Shown here: piece after piece, positions 1 to 7,894 of the stretch | Layout of the letters: every line of letters starts with the position of its first letter | Position numbering within the stretch: the first letter of the stretch is position 1 | Assembly: GCA_003649665.1 (NCBI GenBank) | Contig: QMSL01000013.1 | Coordinates: forward strand, 1-14,977 | Origin: Thermoprotei archaeon | GTDB lineage: Archaea; Thermoproteota; Thermoprotei; QMSL01; B3-G16 | Reading direction: 5' to 3' | DNA: 14,977 bases | Notes under the pieces: model-generated | Databases searched by the model: none | Seen by the model: the letters and a program-made list of their open reading frames with translations, nothing else | What the model was told of the DNA's origin: nothing | Made by a program: the position numbers and the translations under genes

Positions 1-881
1 AGTAGACCAATGCCACTCAATATACATCCTAAGGACATGCGTAGGCGTCTATCCATGAGATATCGCTTTATTAGGAGGAAGGTTAGAGATCTTGATGTCA
101 TTACTCCAAATAAGGTCAAGGGAATGATGATCTCAGCTAAGCCCCAAAGTATCGCGTGAGAGGGAAAGAATGTAAAGATTATGCTCAAAGGAAAGGAATA
201 TATTGAGGCTAAAAGCCACACCTTATTATTCTTTATGCTCCTAATAATGAACGAAAGACTAATTCTATCATTCCTTAGACTTTTCACCTTTACGGCTCTA
301 AATATGGGCAGTCCTGCTAATAAACAACAAACCGACGTGAAGCTACATGGTAAGAACGTGAGAATAGGATCGTGACTAAGACTTAGTCCTGAAAGGAGAG
401 AACCAAGAACCATTCCCGAACTCCACGAGAAAGAGAATAAGGGCACGACATCACTTTGGGATATAAAGGCTTCCGTAAGTATTGCTTCAAGAGGAGGCCA
501 CAAAAAACCCCATGCTATCCCCTCAATTATCCTAACGATGAGAATGTCCACAGGAGAATGGACTAAAAACGAATAGCATAATGCTGCAAGTGAGTAAGAT
601 GAAAGTGATAAGAAGAACGGAATAGTGGGTGTAGTTATGACTGATATAAGACCTGAAATTAAAGTTCCTATGCAGTAAAGGAGAGCACCTATACTGCCGA
701 TTGTACCTATCAGTATTTGAGAAGCGCCTAACCTATATGCGAGATATGGAATCAACGGCAAAGTTACTGCTTGTATAACGGACATGGTAAAACTCACTAC
801 CAGTAAGTAATAGGCACGTAACCTAACATTACCGTCGTTTCGAGGTGTAGAGCCATTCATATGAGCACCTCTAAGCTCCAT
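1..881 (-). CDS. MFS-like multi-span permease, 3' end cut off by window edge
   Basis: An uninterrupted frame of 293 codons runs from ATG at 881 off the left edge. The translation is rich in hydrophobic spans, roughly six or more in the visible part, including a first span with VVSFTMSVIQAVTLPLIPYL and a segment RIIEGIAWGFLWPPLEAI that resembles the fourth helix of major facilitator superfamily transporters, where an acidic and an arginine residue precede a glycine-rich helix. A basic cytoplasmic loop (RAVKVKSLRNDR) follows about the sixth span, as expected for the MFS midpoint. The substrate cannot be told. Two starts are possible: ATG 881, which would be nearly leaderless from the AT-rich box upstream, or ATG 860, which has GAGGTG five bases before it. 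The MFS family call is inferred from topology and one motif; the reading frame itself is clear. Confidence 0.7.
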   Translation of the reverse strand, partial: MELRGAHMNGSTPRNDGNVRLRAYYLLVVSFTMSVIQAVTLPLIPYLAYRLGASQILIGTIGSIGALLYCIGTLISGLISVITTPTIPFFLSLSSYSLAALCYSFLVHSPVDILIVRIIEGIAWGFLWPPLEAILTEAFISQSDVVPLFSFSWSSGMVLGSLLSGLSLSHDPILTFLPCSFTSVCCLLAGLPIFRAVKVKSLRNDRISLSFIIRSIKNNKVWLLASIYSFPLSIIFTFFPSHAILWGLAEIIIPLTLFGVMTSRSLTFLLIKRYLMDRRLRMSLGCILSGIGL

Positions 882-900
882 TAAGATGCGTTAAGTAAGA

Positions 901-923
901 CATTAAATAACAATATATATTAA
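901..923 (-). promoter_or_regulatory. TATA-like region for the MFS-like gene
   Basis: On the minus strand this reads as two AT-rich boxes, TTAATATATATTG and TTATTTAATG, about 26 to 36 nt upstream of ATG 881. Either could serve as an archaeal TATA box. It lies in the short gap between the end of Cgi121 and the permease start. Confidence 0.45.
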
Positions 924-942
924 TGCCTACCGAGAAGGAGAT

Positions 943-1530
943 TTACTTCATAATGGAACGTATTGCAATTCTAGTAAGAACGCATTTTAACAATAACGTG
1001 TATACATCCTCGCAAACAGAGACGCGCGTATTTTCTAATTCCTCTTTAGAGATACCATATGCGTTGAGGATGTCATCCAGGCGTGAGTGAAGATCTTCCG
1101 CTATGTTAAATACTCTACCGTACTTCCCTATTAATGTTGTTAAAATCGTACGCGCCTTAGAAGGAGATCTACTTAGGACACATAATACGACGTCTTTATC
1201 TGATTCCTTAGGAGCGAAGAGAGCTATAGCCTCATGTATTTGCCTCCTTCCGCTAAGATAAAGCATTACTTCAATTGGAAATTTCCTCGCTATATTTCTA
1301 CCCCTCTTAAATGATAGAAGTGCATGGCGAATAGAAGTAATCAGAGGTAACGTGGAGAATATATAACGGGCTCTTAATACAATTATGTGGACTTGGTTCT
1401 TCTTCTCAATGCTCATGATTTCATCAAGAAGCTCATTGACGCTATAATTAATAAGTTTTAGACCCGTTATGGCTACATAATATGTTTCGTCTTCGGCTTT
1501 TAAAGTGTACGTCGTTATATTATAATACAT
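943..1530 (-). CDS. cgi121: KEOPS complex subunit Cgi121
   Basis: Cgi121 is the accessory subunit of the KEOPS complex (Kae1, Bud32, Pcc1, Cgi121), which installs t6A on position 37 of tRNAs decoding ANN codons; Cgi121 binds the tRNA 3' CCA end. The family signature is visible: a central LLSFKRGRNIARKFPIEVMLYLSGRRQIHEAIALF, where SGRRQI.EA is the conserved core, followed by VLCVLSRSPSKA. The length of about 195 aa is near the family norm. I prefer ATG 1530 because TTATAATT (1553-1560) is centred about 27 nt upstream, which gives a leaderless message. ATG 1548 extends the frame by six codons but lies too close to that box. No other KEOPS gene is in the window. It is divergent from the NOG1-family gene. 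Confidence 0.85.
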   Translation of the reverse strand: MYYNITTYTLKAEDETYYVAITGLKLINYSVNELLDEIMSIEKKNQVHIIVLRARYIFSTLPLITSIRHALLSFKRGRNIARKFPIEVMLYLSGRRQIHEAIALFAPKESDKDVVLCVLSRSPSKARTILTTLIGKYGRVFNIAEDLHSRLDDILNAYGISKEELENTRVSVCEDVYTLLLKCVLTRIAIRSIMK

Positions 1531-1552
1531 AGGTATATTAACACCCATTCTC

Positions 1553-1560
1553 TAATTATA
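1553..1560 (-). promoter_or_regulatory. TATA box for Cgi121
   Basis: The minus strand reads TTATAATT, centred about 27 nt before ATG 1530, the geometry of leaderless archaeal promoters. The divergent NOG1-family gene probably uses the AT-rich stretch around 1515-1527, inside the Cgi121 coding start. Confidence 0.45.
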
Positions 1561-1577
1561 AGAGCTTGGAGATAAAG

Positions 1578-2595
1578 ATGCAACCCTTTGCAAATATCCC
1601 GCCTATACCTTCAAGCAGAGAGATAATGAATGCAGCAGTAAACTATTCATGGAAAGCTGGAGCTAAGACAACGAGAAAAATAAGAGCAATAGTCAGAGTA
1701 AGGAGAATCGAGGCACGCAGAATAGAGAGAGCCGGAGAATATGTGAGGAAAAGACTAAGGGAAATAGCTTACGCGTTTCCAGTTATAGACGAATTACATC
1801 CCTTTCTATAAGGAGCTCGTTGATGTACTGGTTGGAGTGGATAACTTAAAAAAGGCATTATCAAAGTTAATGTGGGCAATTAGGTTAATAGAAAGGCTTA
1901 CAAGGGAATATAGATCTCAAGTCATTACGAGCTTTTCATTAGAGGAAGCTGCAGAGATAAGGAGAGAATACTTCGGGAGACTATCGTCCATTTTAAGAAA
2001 GATTAGGAAACACCTTGAGTTATTAGAGGACGCAAGGAGGAAGTTGAAGCAGATACCTGACGTAAACCCAGAATTGCCTACAATTGTTATCGCGGCAGCA
2101 CCAAACGTTGGTAAATCGACTTTAGTTAAGGGGATTTCTAGCGCTAAGCCAGAAATAGCACCCTATCCCTTTACTACGAAGGGACTCATATTAGGACATA
2201 TAAAGATAAAGGAGGGACTAATGATACAGATATTGGATACGCCGGGGCTTCTTGACAGACCTTTAGAGGATAGAAATGAGATAGAGATGCAAGCGATAAT
2301 TGCCCTTAGGCATTTAGCAAAGGTCATAGTCTTCATGATAGATCCTACTATGCACTCGGGATTTCCATTAGAGCATCAGCTTAACATACTAAGGGATATA
2401 ATGAGGCATTTTAAGGATATACCGATAATCATAGCTATAAACAAGATAGATATAGCTAAGAGAGAGGACATAGAGAGAGTGCTAGACGTACTTCCTAAGG
2501 GGTTAGAGGTATACATGATTTCAGCTAGTAAGGGGATAGGCGTGGATGAATTACGAGAAAGACTAATAAAGATTGCATTAGGTAGATCTGCTTAA
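1578..2595 (+). CDS. NOG1-family GTPase, frame interrupted by one extra base near 1800-1806
   Basis: Archaeal NOG1-type GTPases are circularly organised, with an N-terminal helical domain before the G domain, and act in large-subunit ribosome assembly. The first frame, from ATG 1578 (GGAG six bases upstream; the TTG at 1566 is less likely), encodes FANIPPIPSSREIM to RIEARRIERAGEYVRKRLRE to IDELHPF and then stops at 1809-1811. The next frame continues with YKELVDVLVGVDNLKK and all G motifs: G1 APNVGKST (near residue 174 of the joined protein), G2 PYPFTTKG, G3 DTPGLLDRP, G4 NKID, G5 SASKG. Joined after HPF the protein is about 338 aa, the usual archaeal size. Removing one C from the CCC run at 1800-1802 restores HPFYKEL. 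The break may be a sequencing error, a true mutation or recoding. The 3' end overlaps convergent rtcA by 18 bp. Confidence 0.85.
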
Positions 2596-3651
2596 ACCTA
2601 ATCCGTTTACTTCGATCAATGCAGGCTCATTTTCAGAACCCTTTACCCTAAAGTTAACGCCTAGTATCTTTTCTGCGACATGTATGTTAGTTATGGTATG
2701 CAATGTTAATTTGGATACTTTTATCCTGGAGGTACCTCTGGCAACCGCCATAAAGGGGATTAACATATCACCCATATGGCTATCGACTGCCGCATTAGGT
2801 TCAAGTTCCTTTAATAGGCCTTCTGCAGCTTCTCTTCCGACTACCTCTGCACGTTTACCACGCATTCCTAAAGAATCTGAGCCTATGATAAAGCCCTTAT
2901 CGCTTATCGCCCATAGGACTATAGCGCTACCAGGACCTAAGTGATAATCACGTTCTGGAGGATACCACTCTATGTCTATCTTTACAACATCAAAGCCAGC
3001 TTCCTTTAAAGTATTGACAGCAGCTTTAGCTTGTCTTTCAGCCACATGTTTTGGTAACTTTACAGCGTGAGAGATACCCCGAATCTCTACTACTTTGCCG
3101 AAATCTATCGCGACTATAGGCTTTACGTATTCAACAGGTTCTGTATGTGCAGTTACTATCCCACCGCCTCTTGGATAATGGCCCCTTCTATGAAGATTCA
3201 CGACTACATTATAGCCCATTAACTTCAACCAATGGGTGAGGACAAAGCGTATGTAGTCTATAGGAGGAGCTTTCATTACATCAGTTCCTCCCCTTATTTT
3301 GAACGTACATGGGCCTGGAGCGAACATGCTTGCTGGAAGTAATGCTTGAAGGACTAAGGATATACTACCAGCAGTTCCTACGTCAAATTCAAAAGAGCCA
3401 GCTCTCCTTGATTTAGGAATGAACTCTATTGTTTGTGACCCTATGGAAAGACCTTTAACCATGGCATTACTTATTGTAGCTACGGCTTTTACTGCGGTTA
3501 AATGCTGAGGACGGAGACCGGGATTTGAGCGCTTCGCCCGTATATTAATGACCTTGATCGGCTTCATTATAAGAGCTGAAAGAGCTACAGCTGATCTTAA
3601 TATCTGACCTCCGCCTTCTCCATAGGATCCGTCGATTAATATGAATCCCAT
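2578..3651 (-). CDS. rtcA: RNA 3'-terminal phosphate cyclase
   Basis: RtcA converts RNA 3'-phosphate ends to 2',3'-cyclic phosphate using ATP through a covalent histidyl-AMP. The 357-aa length fits the family. Visible motifs in order are IDGSYGEGGGQILR (residues 6-19), RAKRSNPGLRPQHL (38-51), GTAGSISLVLQALLP (92-106), RGGTDVMKAPPIDY (120-133), HYPRGGG (158-164) and DSHMGDMLIPFMA (290-302). His292 in the last motif is in the place of the adenylylated histidine of E. coli RtcA. ATG 3651 has GGGGATC about seven bases upstream. The gene is divergent from the SpoIIM-like gene and its last 18 bp overlap the end of the NOG1-family GTPase. Confidence 0.95.
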   Translation of the reverse strand: MGFILIDGSYGEGGGQILRSAVALSALIMKPIKVINIRAKRSNPGLRPQHLTAVKAVATISNAMVKGLSIGSQTIEFIPKSRRAGSFEFDVGTAGSISLVLQALLPASMFAPGPCTFKIRGGTDVMKAPPIDYIRFVLTHWLKLMGYNVVVNLHRRGHYPRGGGIVTAHTEPVEYVKPIVAIDFGKVVEIRGISHAVKLPKHVAERQAKAAVNTLKEAGFDVVKIDIEWYPPERDYHLGPGSAIVLWAISDKGFIIGSDSLGMRGKRAEVVGREAAEGLLKELEPNAAVDSHMGDMLIPFMAVARGTSRIKVSKLTLHTITNIHVAEKILGVNFRVKGSENEPALIEVNGLGLSRST

Positions 3652-3690
3652 AAAAACGATCCCCTTTAGCTAGAGAGGGTAAGACGTAGT

Positions 3691-3701
3691 AATTAAATAT
3701 T
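3691..3701. promoter_or_regulatory. Shared AT-rich promoter box between rtcA and the SpoIIM-like gene
   Basis: The sequence AATTAAATATT is near-palindromic and can be read as a TATA box on both strands. It lies about 30 nt before ATG 3729 on the plus strand, giving a very short leader, and about 45 nt before ATG 3651 on the minus strand, leaving room for the GGGGATC ribosome site of rtcA. Confidence 0.4.
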
Positions 3702-3728
3702 TGCTTAAGAATTCAGATAAGGGTAATA

Positions 3729-4244
3729 ATGAGAAAGAAATACCACGTGCTACTATTCGTTGGACTACATGTACTGTTCTTCTCCTTATTAGCGGCATCA
3801 TTAATATTCCCGTTAGCAAGACTACCTAAGAGTAGAGGTTTTATAGAGAGGCTGTTCTATTCGGGGAGATACTACCTAACATTGAATTTTCTCTTCGTCA
3901 CAAAGAGTCTTACAATGGTACTAGGAGGCATAGTGTTCAATATAATACCTGGAGTTGGTATGATAGTACTCGTTAATTACATTAGAGAGCTAGGTTCATG
4001 GGCATCACACATAGGACTTAGCAACATAAAAGGAATGGCTTTAATATTTGCTAGTATCATGGAATGCGAGGCAAGTATATTGATGTCATACTTAGGATTA
4101 CAATTAGCAATTAGACTCTTCCTTGAGTTACTATTAAAAAAGACTATGGAACTCGATTTAAGACGTGAATATTTACTTAGCGGACTTGTACTTCTATATA
4201 TGGCTACGTGTATTGAAATGCTAATCCTAGTATATATGAGGTGA
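3729..4244 (+). CDS. SpoIIM/DUF95-like integral membrane protein
   Basis: The 171-aa protein has about four to five predicted membrane spans: residues 7-29, a central region 59-83 (TMVLGGIVFNIIPGVGMIVLVNY), a region 104-128 (MALIFASIMECEASILMSYLGLQLA) and a C-terminal span near 147-169. The pattern of a G-rich central span, then a span carrying a conserved-looking Glu before a GL-containing helix, resembles the SpoIIM (stage II sporulation M, DUF95) family found in many archaea, whose archaeal role is unknown. Its TGA stop (4242-4244) lies within the ribosome site GAGGTGA of the next gene, so translation of the GTPase is probably coupled to it. The family call is inferred from the pattern and could be wrong; the membrane protein call is firm. 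Confidence 0.6.
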   Translation: MRKKYHVLLFVGLHVLFFSLLAASLIFPLARLPKSRGFIERLFYSGRYYLTLNFLFVTKSLTMVLGGIVFNIIPGVGMIVLVNYIRELGSWASHIGLSNIKGMALIFASIMECEASILMSYLGLQLAIRLFLELLLKKTMELDLRREYLLSGLVLLYMATCIEMLILVYMR

Positions 4245-4250
4245 CCTGCA

Positions 4251-5465
4251 TTGACCGATTACATGGCAGGCATAGTTGGACCTCCTAATGTCGGAAAGTC
4301 TACGTTCTTCGCGGCTTCAACGCTTATAGACGTGAAAATAGCTCCCTACCCGTTTACTACAATTGAGCCAAATGTAGGTGTAGGCTATGTTAGAGTAGAG
4401 TGCGTGTGCAAGGAATTCAATGTTAGGGATAATCCTAGAAATTCAATGTGTATTAATGGGTATAGGTTCGTTCCAGTTACGCTTATTGATGTAGCCGGAT
4501 TAGTACCGGATGCGTGGAAAGGAAGAGGACTAGGCAATCAGTTCTTAGATCATGTCAGGAGAGCAGCAGTACTTTTAATTGTCATCGACGCAAGCGGCAC
4601 TACAGATGCCGAGGGAAGAAAAGTAAAGCCAGGTACTCATGATCCTAGAGAAGACGTAAAGTTTTTGGAAAGAGAACTTGATATGTGGGTTTATCAAATG
4701 CTTAAGGGGGATTGGGATAGAATCGTTAAACAGGTAGAGGTTGCGAAAAAAGATATAAGGGAAGTTCTTACTAGGAGATTGAGCGGGTTAGGAATTACCG
4801 TTGATAAAGTAATGGATACCTTAAGATATTGTGATCTTGAGAATAAGAGGATAAGCCTTTGGAACGATGAGGATTTAATGTCGTTCGTTAGGAGACTTAG
4901 AGAGGTATCGAAGCCAGGGGTGATAGTGGCTAATAAGGCAGATCTTCCCTACGCTGAGGAGAATATCAAGTTACTTAAGGAAGAGTATGAGCCCAAATAT
5001 AAGGTAATTCCTACAAGTGCTGAGGCCGAACTTGCTCTAAGGAAGGCAGCAAGAGCGAACCTAATAAAGTATATACCAGGGGATAGTGCCTTCGAGATAG
5101 TAGATTCATCAAAGCTCACTGAGAAACAGAAGAAAGCCCTTAAGTACATCGAGGAGAACGTCCTAGAGAAATGGGGAACCACAGGAGTTCAAGACGCTAT
5201 AAATACTGCTTTCTTAGACGTGCTCGGAATGGTAGTCGTCTTCCCAGTTGAGGACGAAAATAAACTTACAGATCATAGGGGAAACGTTCTTCCGGACGCT
5301 TTTCTTATGCCTAAAGGCAGTAAGGTAATAGATTTAGCTAGGAAAATTCATAGTGAGTTAGCTGAAAAATTTATAGCTGCAATAGATGTGCGTACTAAGA
5401 GAAGAATCGGCATGGACTATGTCCTTAAAAACAGAGATATCATTAAGATCATCGCTGGAAGGTAG
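4251..5465 (+). CDS. ychF: YchF/OLA1-related Obg-family GTPase with TGS domain
   Basis: This 404-aa protein belongs to the archaeal branch of the Obg/YchF GTPases, ribosome-associated NTPases of poorly defined role. It shows G1 GPPNVGKST (residues 10-18), G2 PYPFTTIEPNVG, G3 DVAGLVPDAWKGRGLGNQFLDH, G4 NKAD and G5 SAEAE. It ends with a TGS domain (about residues 320-404, from VVVFPVEDENKL to the terminal LKNRDIIKIIAGR). True YchF/OLA1 proteins carry NxxE in G4 and prefer ATP; the NKAD here predicts GTP. The start is TTG 4251, favoured by GAGGTGA (4239-4245) five bases upstream; ATG 4263 would cut only four codons. It lies within the operon between the SpoIIM-like gene and the ECF genes, with six bases to the next start. 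Confidence 0.92.
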   Translation: MTDYMAGIVGPPNVGKSTFFAASTLIDVKIAPYPFTTIEPNVGVGYVRVECVCKEFNVRDNPRNSMCINGYRFVPVTLIDVAGLVPDAWKGRGLGNQFLDHVRRAAVLLIVIDASGTTDAEGRKVKPGTHDPREDVKFLERELDMWVYQMLKGDWDRIVKQVEVAKKDIREVLTRRLSGLGITVDKVMDTLRYCDLENKRISLWNDEDLMSFVRRLREVSKPGVIVANKADLPYAEENIKLLKEEYEPKYKVIPTSAEAELALRKAARANLIKYIPGDSAFEIVDSSKLTEKQKKALKYIEENVLEKWGTTGVQDAINTAFLDVLGMVVVFPVEDENKLTDHRGNVLPDAFLMPKGSKVIDLARKIHSELAEKFIAAIDVRTKRRIGMDYVLKNRDIIKIIAGR

Positions 5466-5471
5466 AACATT

Positions 5472-6341
5472 ATGAGGGCAATACGTATTGAGGGCGTTAG
5501 CTTTAAATATAGAGGTTCAAGCGAGTGGGCATTAAAGGACGTAGACTTAGAAGTAGAAGAGGGAGAGTATGTGCTCATAACAGGACCAAGCGGATGTGGA
5601 AAAACAACGCTTTGTAGATGCATAAATGGATTAATACCACACTTTTATGAGGGGGAGTATAAAGGCGATGTCGTATTATTTGAAGAGATTGAAGTAAGTA
5701 AGTATGAGCCGTATCAATTAGCTCCTATCGTTGGTATGGTATTCCAGGATCCCGAATCACAACTATTAATGTCAAGCGTAGAGAGGGAGATAGCCTTCGG
5801 ATTAGAGAATCTAGGCATTGATAGAGATGAGATGAGACGACGTGTAGAATGGGCATTGAAGCTCTTAGGAATAGAGCACCTAAGGAACAAAGCGCCTTAT
5901 GAATTATCGGGAGGAGAGCAGCAGAAAGTCGCTATAGCCTCAGTGATAGCAATGCGACCAAGGATTCTAGTTCTAGATGAGCCAACAGCAAACCTTGATC
6001 CAGCTAGTTCTCTTGATGTTATAAACGTACTTTCCGATCTCAAAAGGAAATTAAACATAACCATAATAATAGTGGAGCATAGACTTAACTTATTAGCTCC
6101 GATAGTAAATAGAGTTGTAGTAATGGATAAGGGCAGGATAATAATAGACGAAAGCCCAGAAGAGGTCTTCTTAAGGAAAGTAGATATGTTAGAGAAAATA
6201 GGGGTAGAAGTCCCAAAGACATGCCTTGTGTATAGGAAGCTCTTCGAATTTGAAAATGAAGAGGAGATGAAGCCACCTTTCTCTCCTGAAGATCTCGTTC
6301 AGGTGATACTCAATGCCAAGAAGGTTAGCAATAGAAGTTAA
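5472..6341 (+). CDS. ecfA: ECF transporter ATPase subunit, first copy
   Basis: This is an ATP-binding subunit of an energy-coupling factor transporter, which powers vitamin or metal-ion uptake with EcfT and a substrate-binding S component. Motifs in the 289-aa protein are Walker A GPSGCGKTT (38-46), Q-loop FQDPESQLL (91-99), signature LSGGEQQ (145-151), Walker B ILVLDEPT (165-172) and a switch histidine in IIVEHRLN. The spacing PESQLL.SSVEREIAFGLENLG is typical of ECF/CbiO ATPases. ATG 5472 follows the preceding stop by six bases with GGAAGGT upstream. Its end overlaps the start of the second ATPase by 29 bp, so the two are translationally coupled. Confidence 0.93.
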   Translation: MRAIRIEGVSFKYRGSSEWALKDVDLEVEEGEYVLITGPSGCGKTTLCRCINGLIPHFYEGEYKGDVVLFEEIEVSKYEPYQLAPIVGMVFQDPESQLLMSSVEREIAFGLENLGIDRDEMRRRVEWALKLLGIEHLRNKAPYELSGGEQQKVAIASVIAMRPRILVLDEPTANLDPASSLDVINVLSDLKRKLNITIIIVEHRLNLLAPIVNRVVVMDKGRIIIDESPEEVFLRKVDMLEKIGVEVPKTCLVYRKLFEFENEEEMKPPFSPEDLVQVILNAKKVSNRS

Positions 6342-7152
6342 GAATCTATGGTTTAAGTATCCTGAGAGCGAGGAGTGGGTTCTTAAAGACATAAATCTTG
6401 AAATAGAGGAAGGAGAGATAGTAGCAATAATGGGCGAAAACGGCGCTGGCAAGACTACGTTAATAAAGCATTTCAATGGTCTTCTCAAACCAGTTAAAGG
6501 ATACGTCAAAGTATTTGGACTTGATACAAGAGAGCATACAGTAGCTGAGTTAGCAAGACGCGTTGGATTAGTGTTCCAAAATCCCGATCACCAGATATTT
6601 GCAAGTACAGTACTTGAGGAGACTATGTTTGCGCTAAAGAACTTTGGTTGGGATCTGAAGAAAGCAGAAGAACGTGCTGTAAAGATATTGAAAGAGCTAG
6701 GACTTTATAAATACATACATACGTCACCCTTCATGTTAAGTGGAGGAGAGAAAAAGAGACTTACAATAGCCTCAGTTCTTGTATATGATCCGGATATCTT
6801 AGTCCTAGACGAACCAACAGTTGGGCAGGATTATGGGCAGAAAAGAAGATTCGCTGAGATTATATATAGAATAAATCGTGAGGGAAAGACAGTAATTGTT
6901 GTAACTCATGATGTGGAGTTTGTTGCAGACTATATCGATCACGTGATTGTAATGGCCAAAGGAAAAATTGTAGCTGAGGGAAATAGTACAGAGGTTCTAT
7001 GTAACGATGAAGTGATGAAAGAGGCCAGGTTATTAATGCCTCAATTAGGCTTAGCAGCGTTGATGCTGAGAAAGCATGTGGAATTTAGGGGTAACTTCCT
7101 AAGATTGCCCATATTTATCAAGGAAGTTAGGAGGTGGCTTAACGATGCTTAG
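6313..7152 (+). CDS. ecfA: ECF transporter ATPase subunit, second copy
   Basis: This second, non-identical ATP-binding subunit would pair with the first to form the heterodimeric ECF ATPase. Motifs in the 279-aa protein are Walker A GENGAGKTT (41-49), Q-loop FQNPDHQIFASTVLEE (89-104), signature LSGGEKKR (142-149), Walker B ILVLDEPT (162-169), D-loop replaced by GQDY, and switch histidine in VVVTHDVEF. ATG 6313 has GGTGAT (6303-6307 region) five bases upstream, inside the coding end of the first ATPase. Its stop overlaps the EcfT start by eight bases, again indicating coupled translation. Confidence 0.93.
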   Translation: MPRRLAIEVKNLWFKYPESEEWVLKDINLEIEEGEIVAIMGENGAGKTTLIKHFNGLLKPVKGYVKVFGLDTREHTVAELARRVGLVFQNPDHQIFASTVLEETMFALKNFGWDLKKAEERAVKILKELGLYKYIHTSPFMLSGGEKKRLTIASVLVYDPDILVLDEPTVGQDYGQKRRFAEIIYRINREGKTVIVVTHDVEFVADYIDHVIVMAKGKIVAEGNSTEVLCNDEVMKEARLLMPQLGLAALMLRKHVEFRGNFLRLPIFIKEVRRWLNDA

Positions 7153-7891
7153 AATGTTAAGAGGATTTGAATATTTAAGAGGAGACAGCCCAATTCATAG
7201 GCTTGATCCAAGGGTTAAGATAGTGTACTCGATGACTTTCGCAGCTTTATGCTTTATCTCATTAAAGAACACTTTCCTAATAACGCTACTTATCTTAAAT
7301 ATATTAGTATTAATAATAGCTAAGGTAATTAAAAGATGGCTTATGATGCTAAGAGGTTCGCTAATATTTCTGGTAATGATATTTACGCTTAATTTACTAT
7401 TTCAAGGTCTTGCTAACGTCTGGCTAGCATTAGCATATACCTTAAGGTTCTTAGTATTTATGACTGCTTTCTCAATGCTCTTCTTAACAACTACTCCTGA
7501 GGATCTATCCTTAGTTATGGTTAAATTAGGCATACCATATGAATATACGTTGGCATTTACTATGGCCATCAGATTCGTTCCAACGTTAAGTAGAGAACTT
7601 CAGATAATAATCGATGCTCAGAGGTCAAGAGGATTAGAGCTTGAGAAAGGAAACTTCTTTGAGAGAATTAGGAAGTATATGCCGATACTAATACCGTTGA
7701 TAGTACATGAAATAAGAAGAAGTTATTTGCTAGCCGAGGCTATGGAGAGTAGAGGTTTTGGATATACTAGGAATAGGTCATATTACTATGAAATGAGAAT
7801 TAGGAAGAATGACGTACTTGCCTTACTAGGTATAATATCATTAACGGTAGTCATGGCGTTTCTAGGAAAGAAAGTGATGTGGCCCTTCTGA
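7145..7891 (+). CDS. ecfT: ECF transporter transmembrane coupling protein EcfT
   Basis: EcfT links the two ATPases to the S component in the membrane. The 248-aa protein has an N-terminal FEYLRGDSPIHRLDPRVKIVYS typical of CbiQ/EcfT, several hydrophobic spans (about residues 24-60, 67-85, 90-118, 226-243), and the two coupling-helix motifs with small-residue-Arg-Gly: DAQRSRGLELEKG and AEAMESRGFGYT. ATG 7145 has a strong GGAGGTG seven bases upstream, within the second ATPase gene. No S component is encoded in the window, so this looks like a shared (group II) module whose substrate proteins lie elsewhere. It converges with PHI with three bases between stops. Confidence 0.92.
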   Translation: MLRMLRGFEYLRGDSPIHRLDPRVKIVYSMTFAALCFISLKNTFLITLLILNILVLIIAKVIKRWLMMLRGSLIFLVMIFTLNLLFQGLANVWLALAYTLRFLVFMTAFSMLFLTTTPEDLSLVMVKLGIPYEYTLAFTMAIRFVPTLSRELQIIIDAQRSRGLELEKGNFFERIRKYMPILIPLIVHEIRRSYLLAEAMESRGFGYTRNRSYYYEMRIRKNDVLALLGIISLTVVMAFLGKKVMWPF

Positions 7892-7894
7892 TGA

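Noticed and set aside
181..375. Plus-strand 64-codon open frame
   Set aside because: It lies antisense inside the continuous MFS-like frame and has no family resemblance.
943..3651. Possible conserved system joining KEOPS, NOG1 and RtcA
   Set aside because: The genes are on different strands with separate promoters, and each is a known core archaeal gene; adjacency alone does not show a joint system.
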